DNA of 58,500 nt from the NCBI GenBank assembly GCA_009760855.2, contig WPIO01000015.1:5710001-5768500 (forward strand), written 5' to 3'. Under the pieces are notes generated by a model. That model was given only the letters and a program-made list of their open reading frames with translations. It ran no database searches and was not told the origin of the DNA. Of the stretch, positions 33,710 through 46,373 are shown piece by piece; position 1 is the stretch's first letter; each line of letters opens with the position of its first letter. The position numbers and the translations under genes are program-made. This DNA is from Cristatella mucedo (taxonomy: Eukaryota > Bryozoa > Phylactolaemata > Cristatellidae).

Positions 33710-34880
33710 GGGGAAATGCCGCCATAAGCAGGCAGATAGTTGCAAAACCGATTCCTATTCAAAGACAAAAGAGAAACAGCAATCTGTTATGACTACAAAG
33801 AAAACCCACAGAATTAAGTTTTAACCAAAAACCGGTGGAGAATCCACAATTTAACAACGTCAAAGAAGTCATAAGTTTTCTGGGTCACTTATTTCATCAT
33901 AAAGATGGCAAAAAAATATTGCGTCAGTGACAATGGCCGTCGTCCTCTGAAGGGGCTATTTACTAAGGTTGATGCAATTCGCCAACTACCGGTTGTGGCA
34001 CCCCAAATTTTATTTCTGGTTTTCAGGTCCTTGACCTAAACTTGACCTACAGCAGTAGTAGTCTTTCGGAGATACAAACATTCAGCTAATGAAAAAATTT
34101 GAGCGGTTCGATTTCTTTACTTCGCGAATTAAAAAGTAACACGTAAATCCAAACTCTAATTGCTAGTTGATTACAATGTCATTATTTGCCACATTCGTGC
34201 TTCTGAGATAAGTAAAGCATGGGATCTCTGAGTGGTCGAGAACCTGAGGGATCAGAACAGAAAAGCATTCAGTAGTACACAAGATGCAGTACTTAGAATA
34301 AAGCCATTCAACGAAAGGGTTAAAGCTAAAATAAAATCTGCAACTTTTTCATTATTCCTAAAATCTTTTATAGGCGATCGAACCTCGCGCTCACTAAGGC
34401 ATGTCTTGGCTGAAGTTTGGCTGTTTAGTGATGGAAATTTGAGGGTACTTGTGTTTTTTTACTTCCATGCTTGATTCAGTTCGTCAAAAGATGCTATAGC
34501 ATTTTTGTAAGTAAGTCTTTCTACAGCTCCTTGGAGAACCAAATCACAACCGAGGCAAATTAATTGCTCAGTTCAAGAGGAAGAACAATCGGGACTTATT
34601 TGCATGCGCGATATCTTACTTGGATGAGCGCAAAAAAATCCCTCTCGTAGCACGCACGAAGCCAGCACAAAAAACCACACCAGAAGAAACTTAGTGAGAA
34701 ACTTGTGGAACGTGAATTGAGCTCGCAGAGGTAAGCTACCAAAGCACGCAGGAACAGAAAAGGCAGAGTGTGTGGCTGCCCGATCACATCACGAATACGG
34801 TCCGAGCTTCACTGACTCACAATAAAACATTGAATCGATTACAAGAGACCGTGTCTGGCTTGCAGGTTACTTCACTCGCT
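33710..34880. other. Unassigned intergenic DNA
   Basis: A + frame at 34232-34474 (80 codons, basic) has no recognisable family. No RNA or repeat signal. Confidence 0.25.
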
Positions 34881-34929
34881 TATATCCATCTTCCTATCCG
34901 ACCTCCTATCTTCTTCCTTCACGTGCTCT

Positions 34930-35375
34930 GGCACCACCTGCTCCTCGGCATCCGGCCATCTCGCTGTCCCTCGTGCATTGAAATCTTCAGGCAATCGAGC
35001 CTTCAGCTCGCTTACATCAACAGTCGGTAACTCGCTTCCAGCCATAGTGCCTGCTTTCGATAACCTTGCATCATTCAAGTCTCAGCTAGAAAAACGCATC
35101 TGTTCCGGTCAGCTGTCACTGTGCTGCAGAGAACTTGTCGTTTTTGTTTCGGTGAGCTTGGCGTGCTTGCCTGTGCATGATTCAGTGCATGTTACTAGCC
35201 AGAGGTCATACAAAAATTTGACCATCAGTGCCGTCGTATTTTGTTTATCTCGCTGGCCTAAGCATAATCCTTTCTTGCTTTACCGCTCTCGACACCTCGC
35301 ACGCTACTAACCTCGTGGGCTTCAATTCTCTTGCAGTGAGTTGCACAGCGCCTCAATAGAGAATAGAGCCTTGTG
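34930..35375 (+). mobile_element. L2-like LINE fragment, third group
   Basis: SSGNRAFSSLTSTVGNSLPA and NLASFKSQLEKRI (34978-35110) parallel the family A GDRAFSSYAPKAWNSLP...FKRNLKT block. A tail-like ttgcacagcgcctcaataga follows at 35341. Confidence 0.5.
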
Positions 35376-35492
35376 CTTATATTTAAGCACGTCGTCACAT
35401 ATAAAACATAAAATATGTGTATGCATAAACACATTACGCATGTTACATATATATATATATATATATAACATGTGTTTATGTCATAACATATT

Positions 35493-36014
35493 TTGTCGCT
35501 CACTTTTAGGTCTCTTCATTCTATGGCTCCAGCCTCTCTTTCAGATATACTCCCCCGTGAGGCCAAGCATCGTACCACTCGCTTTTCGGAATCCAACAGT
35601 CTAGAAATACCTCATACAAACCTTAAATCCTTTGGAGACCGTGCATTTAGTTCGTATGCTCCCAAAGCCTGGAACTCCCTCCCGACCTGCATCAGAACAT
35701 CCCCTGACCTGACCACATTTAAAAGAAACTTAAAAACATACCTATTTAGGACAGCATTTAGTGGGTCCTTGTGATTCGTCCTCGATGTGCTTATGCGTGC
35801 TGACAGTGTTCATGCTGCCACTAACCACATTTGCATGCTGACCCAGTGCATGTAACCCATAACCATGTTATTCATTTTGTTTGTTTTTCAAGCATGATTT
35901 TACTTACTATTCTATTGCGTATCACTTTGCAGCAAATGTAAAGCGCCTAGAAAGAGATTAAGTTCTCTGAGGGCGCTTTATCAGGTGCAATATTATTATT
36001 ATTATTATTATTAT
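35493..36014 (+). mobile_element. Family A L2 LINE, young 3' copy
   Basis: The frame 35493-35774 encodes the RT C terminus: [57 protein letters not shown]. The UTR and (ATT)n at 35991-36013 follow. It shares UTR variants (gacccagtgcatgtaaccc) with the 39.9- and 44.9-kb copies, so one recent subfamily. The 5' end abuts an AT-rich palindrome (about 35430-35475). Confidence 0.9.
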
Positions 36015-36899
36015 ATATATTGAATATAAACGTTAAGCTGAACTGTACACGTTTAAGCTGAATATTTTAGACACACTGGAAAAAGAGAGGATTCGGAATA
36101 GGCCTTAGCTGCAAGCACATTATTTTTTCTGCCTTCTGCCCCTCGGTCTTCAATTGTTTTGCAAAATGCATCGGACTGTCACAAGACGTGACATTCTATG
36201 CTTGAATCTTGACGTCCTTTTTAGCAGTGGTAGCAGTTAGCACTCTAAACATGTTAAGTTTGAATGTTTGTGTTCAAATCGCAGCAATTTCGCCAGCTAT
36301 TTGAAGTGTACGTCATAGGAAAAACGAGAAAGAATGCCTTTGTTTAAAGATTAAGCCACGTTACATCGCTGGCTTACAGATAGTGGCTTTTTCTGGAGAT
36401 AACTTTCAAAAATAGTGAACAAAGTGCACGTGCGTGCTTCTGCTAATGAGCGAGGTTTTCAACAGAGAAGAAATAAGCAAGCGCGAGAGGTTTAATAATC
36501 TTGTTTTTAAGTTTGCGATCTGTATTTAATTGATTTGACCGACTTTTTGGCTTCTAAATCAATTACTGTCATACTAAAGAAAAACAAATATTGCATGGCA
36601 CGGTTGTTGTGGAAGTAACAGTAGTACGTCCAGCTTTGTCATGCATTAATAATTCCAACTTTGAGTCCGGTAAATGTCATGTAAGATTTTGAGAAAGTCA
36701 GTCGAAAATTTTAATCTTGCGACAGCCTACCGTGATGAAGAAAATCTGCAAATGCACTTCAAAATAATTTAGCCCTGAGCTTCGTTCCTGCAGCGGATGT
36801 TCCAGCTGCTTTGGAAAAATTGGCCGAAGACTGCCCTCCTCTAACGGCACCATAGATCAATTACTAGGTCGATATATACATTGCCAGAGAGTTAAGAAG
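36015..36899. other. Unassigned spacer
   Basis: No supported gene or repeat before the inverted array starts. Confidence 0.25.
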
Positions 36900-37900
36900 T
36901 CGACGTGCAAATCCGAGGTTTCATTTCCACCATTGTGTGGACTTTTTGGGGCTCCACGGATAACTGCGATTCAGCTGCCATTTCCACAGCAAACGTCAGA
37001 GAGAACTTCGGTTTTGATTCCAAATTATACAGACCGGTGTAACGGATTTGCCTACAAATTTCATGGAATGGCACTTTCGCGTTATCGTGCTATTGCCTCA
37101 AATAAATGGCCCAGGTCAGCTAGCTAATGTACACAGTTGAAGGGCGATAGGGCTGCCATTTTCATTAAAGACTTCACGTAACTGCATTTTCGATTGCAAA
37201 TTATAGAGAACAGTATGCAAAGTTTACCCAGTTAAATCTCATGGGACTTCCCTTGCGCTTTCTCAGACTATTCTCTATATAGCTATATGTATAGTTATAT
37301 TATATATATATAGCTATATATTACATATATATAGAATATATAGCTATATATTTTGTATATTTATGGGCTATATATATATATATAGCTATATATTCTATAT
37401 ATATTTATATTCTATAAATATTCTCTATATATATATATAGGCTTTCTCTCTGATGGCTTCGTTCAAGTGGCAGCTGTAAGTAGTCAAACTTGAATGCAGC
37501 TGCCATCTCAAAAAAACGTTTTGTGCAACTGCGGTTTAGATTGCAAATTATGGCAAGCCGTGATCCCGATTAATCCACCAAATTTCATGCGATTTCGCTA
37601 GATGGTCTCAAATGGCTAGGGCCAGCGCCAGTCTCCCCACACGTTCGAGCTGCTGCGATACAGCTGCCATTTCCACAATAAGCTTTTAAGAATTTCAGTT
37701 TCGATTCCACGTCACAGAGCAGCAGTGTCTCCGGCTTACCCGCAAAATTCTGTACAATTCTGCCCGTGCTCACTTTCTCATATTATGGCCTCAAATGGCC
37801 CGGACCTGCCAGCCTCCCTAAATATTCAACCTGCGCTACAGCAGCCAGTTCTGCAATAGGTGTTATAAAGCTGTGGTTTTAATTTTTTTTATTCCAGAAT
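36900..37900 (-). repeat. Left arm of inverted array: degenerate repeat units of about 164-178 bp
   Basis: The gctgccatttcc-type marker recurs at 36974, 37152, 37499, 37663 and 37841. Spacings are 178, 347 (an AT-rich insert of about 180 bp lies between), 164 and 178. Each is preceded by tggcctcaaatggcccgg-like and tgcgatacagctgcc-like blocks and followed by attccaaattatag-like and ttacccgcaaa-like blocks. Units are the reverse complement of those in the right arm. Confidence 0.75.
37262..37441. repeat. AT-only self-complementary insert within the array
   Basis: It consists of repeated tatatagctatata palindromes with few G/C. Both edges carry attctctatata, so it is a simple-sequence expansion interrupting one array unit. 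Confidence 0.8.
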
Positions 37901-37969
37901 AAGCCCGCTAAACGTCCCTGAAATTAGGTGGGTAAACCTGGAAAACTTTTTTATATAGTGTAGTACTAT

Positions 37970-38880
37970 GGCCTGCAATGGTCAGGGCCATCAGAGACCA
38001 TTTTATTTTTATATGTTTTATAGCAATATACCGCGTTAGCACAATCGCATACAATTTGGTAGGTCAACCCAAAACACTGCTTTCCATAATAAGCAATCAA
38101 AACGCACTTTCGCAATGCGTACTTATGAAATAGTAGCTGTATCACAAACTCAACCATGCCGAAGGGCCGGGCCATTGGCGGCCATTGCATTAGAACGGGC
38201 ATTGGCTGTAGCATCAAATTTGTTTGGTAAACCCGAAGCACTGTTTTATATTACAAGAAATCAAAATCGCTGCTGCTCGACGCTCGTTTTGTAAATGGCA
38301 GCAGTGTCGCAATTGAATTACGTAGGGAAACTGGATAGCCCGGGCCATTTAAGGCCAAGCATGACAACGCGCAAGCGAAATTGCATGAAATTTCGCGGGT
38401 TAATCTGGAGTACTTCTTTCTATATTTGAAACCAAATCTGCCGCTTTGCGAAGCCTTTGTGAAAATGGCAGTTGTGTCGCAGTTCAGCTATTTAGGATCG
38501 CTGTTTGGACCGGGATATCGGAGGCTATAGGATAGCGTGAGAATGCGCAAGTCCAATCACGTGACCTTTAGCTGGATAAACGTGTCGTACTTTTCACTAT
38601 TAATTTGGAATAAAAACTGCAGTTTCGCGAAGTTTTTTGGAAATGGCAGCCGTATCGCCTTTGAAATATATAAGTAGGCTGGCTGACCCTGGTCATTTGA
38701 GGCCATAGCAGTAGAACTCGCAATCGAAATTCCATAAAATTTAATGGGTTATCCCGTAACACCATTCTGTATAACTTTGAATCAAAACCGCAGTGCTCTT
38801 GTGTTTATAGTAAAAATGGCATCGTTATCGCAGTGTACCCAAGTTATTTGTGGGACCCGAATTTGTGTGCTCGCGCTATT
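37970..38880 (+). repeat. Right arm of inverted array: degenerate repeat units of about 164-178 bp
   Basis: The ggcagc(t/a)gt(a/g)tcgca-type marker recurs at about 38133, 38297, 38467, 38645 and 38819 (spacings 164, 170, 178, 174). Each is followed by gggccatt(t)gaggcca-like and aaattccatgaaatttcgcgg-like blocks. Same unit as the left arm, opposite orientation. Confidence 0.75.
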
Positions 38881-39261
38881 AACAACCTACTTCGGAACAG
38901 TACAAGAGGGAGATTACCTTCAAGGAATAGCCCACAACCTGAACATCTAATTAAAAATATGCTATAGTGATTATTTTTTAGATATACGCTTTTAAAATAC
39001 ATTTAAAAGCTGGTGTAAACTGTAATGTGATGCGAGCTATACTCGGTACGCATTTTCTCTAATAAAATGCTCTAATTACAAATACTTATTTAAACTAGCA
39101 TTCCTTAAAAATACGTCTACGCGGCTTTTCTCAGCGAGCTCGTGAACCGAGACTTTCTTTTTATTCTTCAGGTTCACGAGGAAAGGTGTGTCTATTGTTC
39201 GCGCGTGAGTTTTTTTCAGGCAGCGGACTTGAAACCTCACCAACAGATTGGCTCGGTGTTG

Positions 39262-39640
39262 TTGTAATATAATGTAATGTAATGTAAAGTAATGTAATGT
39301 AATGTAATGGATCTCCGTCTGTAACTCCACAAAGTCATTAAGACCATGTGGGTGTTACGCAGGAGAGTTTTGTATAGCGCACTCACAGCCTGAGCGGCTT
39401 TCGGCATGCATTCGGTAGCCAACAGACTTCGTTTCACGCAACAAAGAGAAAGTGGGAAGCATAGCAGAGTCAGGAGAGCAGATGAGGTAGTGAGTAGCAT
39501 GGAAGTAGCAGCTCAGGACCGCTGAAAAGGATGTGCCATAGTCGGCAGTAGGAGAGCAGTTTTCGTTGTGTAAGAATTGTGGAAGCGAGTTCCACAGTCT
39601 AGGACCTGCAGAGCTAAAGCTTCTGTCGCTAACTGTCTTT
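39262..39640 (-). mobile_element. Family B L2-like LINE, young 3' UTR copy
   Basis: It ends in (taatg)n at 39272-39310, then tctccgtctgtaactccaca ... gaattgtggaagcgagttcc on +. Nearly identical to the 8.1- and 33.2-kb copies; 5'-truncated inside the LKTVGDRSF codons. Confidence 0.88.
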
Positions 39641-39907
39641 ATGTTATTTGATTATATGCTTATTTTGCACGCGATTCGTACTAGGGCATCAACTCATGGC
39701 CAACTTTCCTTAAGAATGAGCCGCCGCCACCACGTGATGTGCTTCACAGGGGCTCGTTTTATTTATAAAGCTACACACCTATGCCTATTGCTCAGCCGCG
39801 TCCGGAAATCTTGCAATACAGCCGCACTGGTTTATATTGGGGCTAATAAAACTGTTAGATAAATAAAACCAAAGGATTTTTAGATATTTTCTATTCCTTA
39901 ACAGAGA

Positions 39908-41336
39908 ACCAGCGAACGACCTACTTAGGAATGCAGACATGGGTAGAGTGTCTCTTCTTGTTTTGCTCGATCTTTCGGCAGCTTTTGATACCATCAATCA
40001 CAAAGTACTTCTAGAGCGCCTCTCATCTCGCCTGGGCATCACTGGCACTGCGTTGCAGTAATTCAGGTCCTATCTCAGTGGGAGACTCCAGAGTGTTGAC
40101 GTGAATGGACAAAGATCATCTGAAGTACCTCTAAAATATGGAGTACCTCAGGGCTCTGTGCTAGGTCCGGTCTTTTTCATCGTTTATACTCTCCCTCTCG
40201 CTGATGTGATTGCCAAGCACAATCTAGGCTTTCACTTCTATGCGGATGACACTCAGTTGTACCTTTGCTTTGATCCCTCCCAGCCTTCGAGCACCTCAAA
40301 TTCTCTCAACTCACTTGCTGCATGCATTGATGACATCCGATCATGGATGGCAGCAAATTTTCTAAAACTAAACGATGATAAAACTAACTTACTAGTTATG
40401 GGCAAACCTAGTGTTATTTAGAAATTGGAAAGGCTGACTTTCAAAATTGGCTCTGCCAGCATATCTCCAGTTGCATCAGCTCGAAATCTAGGTGTCATAT
40501 TCCAAAGCGACCTCTCGTTAGACGACCACATCAGCTCCACAGTCAAATCAGCCTATTTTCAGCTTCATAACATTGCTAAAATTAGGGCTTGTTTAGATAA
40601 GGATACCACGTCCAAGTTGGTCCATGCATTCGTGACATCTCGTCTCGACTTCTGCAACTCACTGCTTACTGGCCTACCAGCATGTGCGATCAGGCGATTG
40701 CAGCTGGTGCAAAACTCTGCAGCTAGGCTTGTCTGTCGTGAGCGTCGCAGTTGCCACATTACTCCACTTCTCGCCGACCTGCACTGGTTACCAGTCAAGC
40801 AACGGATTGACTTCAAGGTTTTGTCGCTCACTTTTAGGTCTCTTCATTCTATGGCTCCAGCCTATCTTTAAGATATACTACCCCATCAGGCAAAGCATCG
40901 TACCACTCGCTTTTCGGAATCCAACAGTCTAGAAATACCTCGTACAAACCTTAAATCCTTTGGAGACCGTGCATTTAGCTCGTATGCTCCCAAAGCCTGG
41001 AACTCCCTCCCGACCTGCATCAGAACATCCCCTGACCTGACCACATTTAAAGAAACTTAAAAACATACCTATTTAGGACAGCTTTTAGTGGGTCCTTGTG
41101 ATTCGTCCTCAATGTGCTTATGCGTGCTGACACTGTTCATGCTGCCACTAACCACATTTGCATGCTGACCCAGTGCACGTAACCCCTAACCGTGTTATTC
41201 ATTTTGTTTGTTTTTCAAGCATGATTTTACTTACTATTCTATTGCGTATCACTTTGCAGCAAATGTAAAGCGCCTAGAAAGAGATTAAGTTCTCTGAGGG
41301 CGCTTTATCAAGTGCAATATTATTATTATTATTATA
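39908..41336 (+). mobile_element. Family A L2 LINE, young 5'-truncated copy
   Basis: It begins inside the RT ([20 protein letters not shown]) and runs through [30 protein letters not shown] and [15 protein letters not shown] to the UTR and (ATT)n. Three in-frame stops break it: tgg to taa at 40061, cag to tag at 40420 and tca to taa at 40870. A one-base deletion at about 41049 adds a frameshift. Point-mutation inactivation only, hence young. Confidence 0.93.
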
Positions 41337-42379
41337 AGAAATATAAGGAATGGTTATTAGCAGGGGTGAGGTTGGGAAATCGGCCAAATAGCAAGCAGCT
41401 GCAGAATGGAATGCTAGTTGTAATTGCATGTAAGTTCAAATTATACCAACTTCCATGTTGGCAGACTTATACGTGTTTTCAAAACTTACCTTTTGTTCTA
41501 TTCTACGGCGACGGTATATTTTGACGTGCACTTCAAGACGTGTAATCTATTTGTCCTAGTTCGAGCATTACAGTGGCTGCAAGCGTTGTTGCTCCTATTT
41601 CTCAGTGGTTTGCACGGGCTTCCATTTTACGATGCATTTGGATAACCTTCAACAATTGACTTTATACAAGCTCGTGCTAATAGAGCAAACGTTTTGATGG
41701 TTTTAAAACTATTGGATGGAGTGATTTATCTCGCAGTATATAGCATATAATTATTATATTTATATCTTTTCTTAGTATGTGTTTGCATTTTTTATATTAA
41801 TTTGTACGCATTTATGGGTCTTTGTCTTAAATTTCACTAAACATTTGACAAAGGGAATAAGATACTATTAAGACTAAGCAGTTGCTTATGCTGAAAAACT
41901 TTGATTTGCCTAACCAGTCTTAGGCGGCACACACGCGATGACATGAAAACGCCTAGAGAGCTTCGACCAACGCGTATTTGACTGGAGCTCGCAGCTCAAC
42001 CAGCGCACACCGTCCACCCTCCCCGCTCGCTTGCTCCATCCTGCCTGCCACAGGGGGCCGGCGTCACGCCAAGGGCGCGCCCGGCCTGTAACACCACGTC
42101 AAGGGCGAGCCTGCGTACCACGGCTGAGTATTAGACCACTTGAGCTAGGCCTACTTGACTCGTTGTGTTACGACAACGAGGCAGTCATGTGCGGCCACTT
42201 TTTAGGTGTCCAAAAGATATTACTGTCTTGAAATGAGGAGGCAATTGGCAATATTTAGAAACTAAGATAACCGCAGTTCGAACCTGGCAAGAGTTTATGC
42301 TGCAAGTTAAGATTCCCTTGTCCTTACCATTTTTGGAACAACAAAGAGCACCTACTCTTTCTTTCAAAATCAGCTCTGT
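41337..42379. other. Unassigned spacer
   Basis: Contains a GC-rich patch at about 41990-42130 with no assignable frame; otherwise nothing supported. Confidence 0.25.
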
Positions 42380-43350
42380 AGCTGTAAGAACTGAAGAAAG
42401 TCTTTTCCATCACTGTCAAACTTGACTCTGCAGCTGAAGGTGGATTACAAGAGTAGAGGCTGCGAAAGCTGTCATGTAGAAACTATGAGCAGCATTGTAG
42501 GCCTTTTGGAGCAACGGTGTGAGGACACGTGTGAAAAACTAGAAACGAGAAATTGAAGCTGGCAGTCTCATGCATTGTATTTTGAATTTTTTGGCTCTGT
42601 CGACACTTTGGTACGGCATCTTTGAAATTATTGAGAGGGTTCAGAAAAGACTGCATGATACAAAGATGAACTTTAAATTATTCCTTTTGTGACCTTCACT
42701 CTCTTAAGATTAATTTGTCAAGACTTAGAGAAGACCTGTGCCAGGAATCACTACTAGTTGCAAAAAGGAGATTGAATTGTGTGGAGTTGCAGTTGATCAA
42801 AAAATTCGCCGAAGGACACATATGTCTGGAGAGCTATCTCTAAATGTTGGTCTCACGCAGAAGATATTTCAAGAATCATGAAGGAAGCAAATACTATCTC
42901 TGATAAGAAATTACAACAGTGTTTGCCCGGCTTACACATCTTGATGGCAAATTCGGTTTCTCGTTGGAAGTTTAGAGGCATTTAAGCACACTTGATGAGA
43001 CCAAACTCCGCCAGCAACGTTTAGCTCTTGGAAGTTTCTATTAATCAGACTGTGGTGGACCAGAGCTGTACAACAAAATATGTGACTGTAAAATGCTTCT
43101 CGCCAGAAGTCTCGGCAATAAAGACACCACTGGAATTAATTTCTTGTACTGTCAGCTATGGAGATATCTTTCCTAATTTGAGATTTGCCTTCCAACTTCT
43201 TCTCACCATAGCTGCATCAGTTGCTAATTGTGAACGTTCCTTTAGCAAGCTGAATATAATTCTGTCTCATCTGAGATCATCGATGGGGTAGGATCAAACT
43301 CTCCGATTTGCCCTTGTTAAGCATATAGTAAAAAATACTGGAAAATATTA
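42380..43350 (+). pseudogene. hAT transposase remnant (C-terminal dimerisation domain)
   Basis: The frame 43028-43291 encodes FPNLRFAFQLLLTIAASVAN followed by CERSFSKLNIILSHLRSSMG. This is the conserved hAT-C dimerisation motif (ASVANCERSFSKL). Coding-like sequence with stops precedes it from about 42380 (QLCSCKN-, FPSLSNLTLQLKVDY-like). No terminal inverted repeats were found, and the catalytic core cannot be followed, so it is a dead autonomous-element relic. The L2 tail begins immediately after it. Confidence 0.75.
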
Positions 43351-44781
43351 ACAATAATAATAATAATACTGCACTTGATAACGTGCCCTCAGAGAACTTA
43401 ATCTCTTTCTAGGCGCTTTACATTTGCTGCAAAGAGAAATGCAATTGAATGGTGAGTAAAATCATGCTTGATAAACAAACAAAATGAATAATATGGTTAG
43501 GAGTGGCATGCACAGGGTCAGCATGCAAATGTGGTTAGTGGCAGCATGCACAGTGTCAGCACGCATAAGCACATCAAGGATGAATCACTGGGACCCACTA
43601 AATGCTGTCCTAAATAGGTGTGTTTTGAGGTTCCTTTTAAATGTGGTAAGGGCAGGGGATGTTCTGACGCAGATCGGGAGGGAGTTCCAGGCTGTGGGAG
43701 CATACGAAAAAAATGTACGGTCTCCAAAGGATTTGAGGTTTGTACGAGGTATTTGTAAACTGTTGGATTCCGAAAAGCGGGTGGTACGATGCTTGGCCTG
43801 ATCGGGTAGTATATCTGAGAGATAGGCTGGAGCCATAGAATGAAGGGACTTAAAAGTGAGCGACAAAACCTTGAAGTCAATCCATTGCTTGACTGATAGC
43901 CAGTGCAGGTCGGCGAGAAGTGGAGTAATGTTGCAACTGCGATGCTCACGACAGACAAGCCTAGCAGTGGAGTTTTGCACCACCTGCAATCGCCTGATCG
44001 CACATGCTGGTAAGCCAGTAAGTAGTGAGATGGAGAAGTCGAGACGGGATGTCACGAATGCATGGACCAACTTGGACGTAGTATCCTTATCTAAACAAGC
44101 CCGAATTTTAGCAATGTTATGAAGCTGGAAATAGGCAGATTTGACTGTGGAGCTGATACAGTCGTGTAACGAGAGGTCGCTTTGGAATATGACACTTAGA
44201 TTTCGAGCTGATTCAACTGGAGATATGCTGGCTGAGCCAATTTTTAGTTTCAGCCTTTCCAATTTGTGAATCACACTGGGTTCGCCCATAACTAGTAAGT
44301 TAGTTTTATTGTCATATAGTTTTAGAAAATTTGCTGCCACCCATGTGCGGATGTCATCAATACATGCAGCTAGTGAGTTGAGAGAATTTGAGGTGCTCGA
44401 AGGCTGGGAGGGATCAAAGCAAAGGTACAACTGAGTGTCATCCGCATAGAAGTGAAAGCCTAGATTGTGCTTGGCAATCACATCAGCGAGAGGGAGAGTA
44501 TAAAAAGTGAAAAGAACCAGACCTAGCACGGAGGCCTGAGGTACCCCATATTTCAGAGTTACCTCAGATAATCTTTGTCCATGTATGTCAATACTCGGGA
44601 GTCTCCCACTGAGATAGGACCTGAATTACTGCAGAGCAGTGCCAGTGATGCCCAGGTGACATGAGAGGCGCTCTAGAGGAACTTTGTGATCGATGGTATC
44701 AAAAGCTGCCGAAAGATCGAGCAAAACAAGAAGAGACACTCTACCCATGTCCACATTCCTAAGTAGGTCGTTGTATACCCT

Positions 44782-44946
44782 AAGCAATGCTGACTCTGTG
44801 GAGTGATTAGCTCTAAAGCCAGACTGGAACTTACTAGCAAGGTGTGAGGTTTCGATATGCTGAACTCGTATATCGAAACCTCACACCTTGCTAGTAAGTT
44901 CCAGTCTGGCTTTAGAGCTAATCACTCCACAGAGTCAGCATTGCTT
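44782..44946. repeat. Centre of large L2 palindrome, 77-bp perfect arms
   Basis: 44782-44858 and 44870-44946 are perfect reverse complements around an 11-base spacer (44859-44869). Imperfect pairing continues outward for about 1.4 kb on each side through the two opposed LINE copies. Confidence 0.9.
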
Positions 44947-46373
44947 CGGGTATACAACGACCTACTTAGGAATGCAGACATGGGTAGAGTGTCTCTTCTT
45001 GTTTTGCTCGATCTTTCGGCAGCTTTTGATACCATCGATCACAAAGTACTTCTAGAGCGCCTCTCATCTCGCCTGGGCATCACTGGCACTGCTCTGCAGT
45101 GGTTCAGGTCCTATCTCAGTGGGAGACTCCAGAGTGTTGACGTGAATGGACAAAGATCATCTGAAGTACCTCTAAAATATGGAGTACCTCAGGGCTCTGT
45201 GCTAGGTCTGGTCCTTTTCACCGTTTATACTCTCCCTCTCGCTGATGTGATTGCCAAGCACAATCTAGGCTTTCACTTCTATGCGGATGACACTCAGTTG
45301 TACCTTTGCTTTGATCCCTCCCAGCCTTCGAGCACCTCAAATTCTCTCAACTCACTAGCTGCATGTATTGATGACATCCGCACATGGATGGCAGCAAATT
45401 TTCTAAAACTATATGACAATAAAACTAACTTACTAGTTATGGGCAAATCTAGTGTTATTCAGAAATTGGAAAGGCTGACTTTCAAAATTGGCTCTGCCAG
45501 CATATCTCCAGTTGCATCAGCTCGAAATCTAGGTGTCATATTCCAAAGCGACCTCTCGTTAGACGACCACATCAGCTCCACAGTCAAATCTGCCTATTTT
45601 CAGCTTCATAACATTGCTAAAATTAGGGCTAGTTTAGATAAGGATACCACGTCCAAGTTGGTCCATGCATTCGTGACATCTCGTCTCGACTTCTGCAACT
45701 CACTGCTTACTGGCCTACCAGCATGTGCGATCAGGCGATTGCAGCTGGTGCAAAACTCTGCAGCTAGGCTTGTCTGTCGTGAGCGTCGCAGTTGCCACAT
45801 TACTCCACTTCTCGCCGACCTGCACTGGTTACCAGTCAAGCAACGGATTGACTTCAAGGTTTTGTCGCTCACTTTTAGGTCTCTTCATTCTATGGCTCCA
45901 GCCTATCTTTCAGATATACTACCCCATCAGGCAAAGCATCGTACCACTCGCTTTTCGGAATCCAACAGTCTAGAAATACCTCGTACAAACCTTAAATCCT
46001 TTGGAGACCGTGCATTTAGCTCGTATGCTCCCAACAGCCTGGAACTCCCTCCCGACCTGCATCAGAACATCCCCTGACCTGACCACATTTAAAAGAAACT
46101 TAAAAACATACCTATTTAGGACAGCTTTTAGTGGGTCCTTGTGATTCGTCCTCGATGTGCTTATGCGTGCTGACACTGTTCATGCTGCCACTAACCACAT
46201 TTGCATGCTGACCCAGTGCATGTAACCCCTAACCATGTTATTCATTTTGTTTGTTTTTCAAGCATGATTTTACTTACTATTCTATTGCGTATCACTTTGC
46301 AGCAAATGTAAAGCGCCTAGAAAGAGATTAAGTTCTCTGAGGGCGCTTTATCAAGTGCAATATTATTATTATA
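44859..46373 (+). mobile_element. Family A L2 LINE inserted antiparallel inside another L2
   Basis: The frame 44857-46077 (406 residues) covers most of the [64 protein letters not shown] and the thumb. It is followed by a frameshift at about 46034, the UTR and (ATT)n. This is the most intact RT palm here. The endonuclease is absent because of 5' truncation, so the copy is non-autonomous. Confidence 0.93.

Noticed and set aside
36900-38880. CRISPR-like or protein-coding tandem repeat
   Set aside because: Units are long, degenerate and without spacer structure; frames are broken in every unit; the genome is eukaryotic.
39076-39500. ITLHYITLHY-type repeat protein
   Set aside because: Translation of the (TAATG)n tail of family B LINE.
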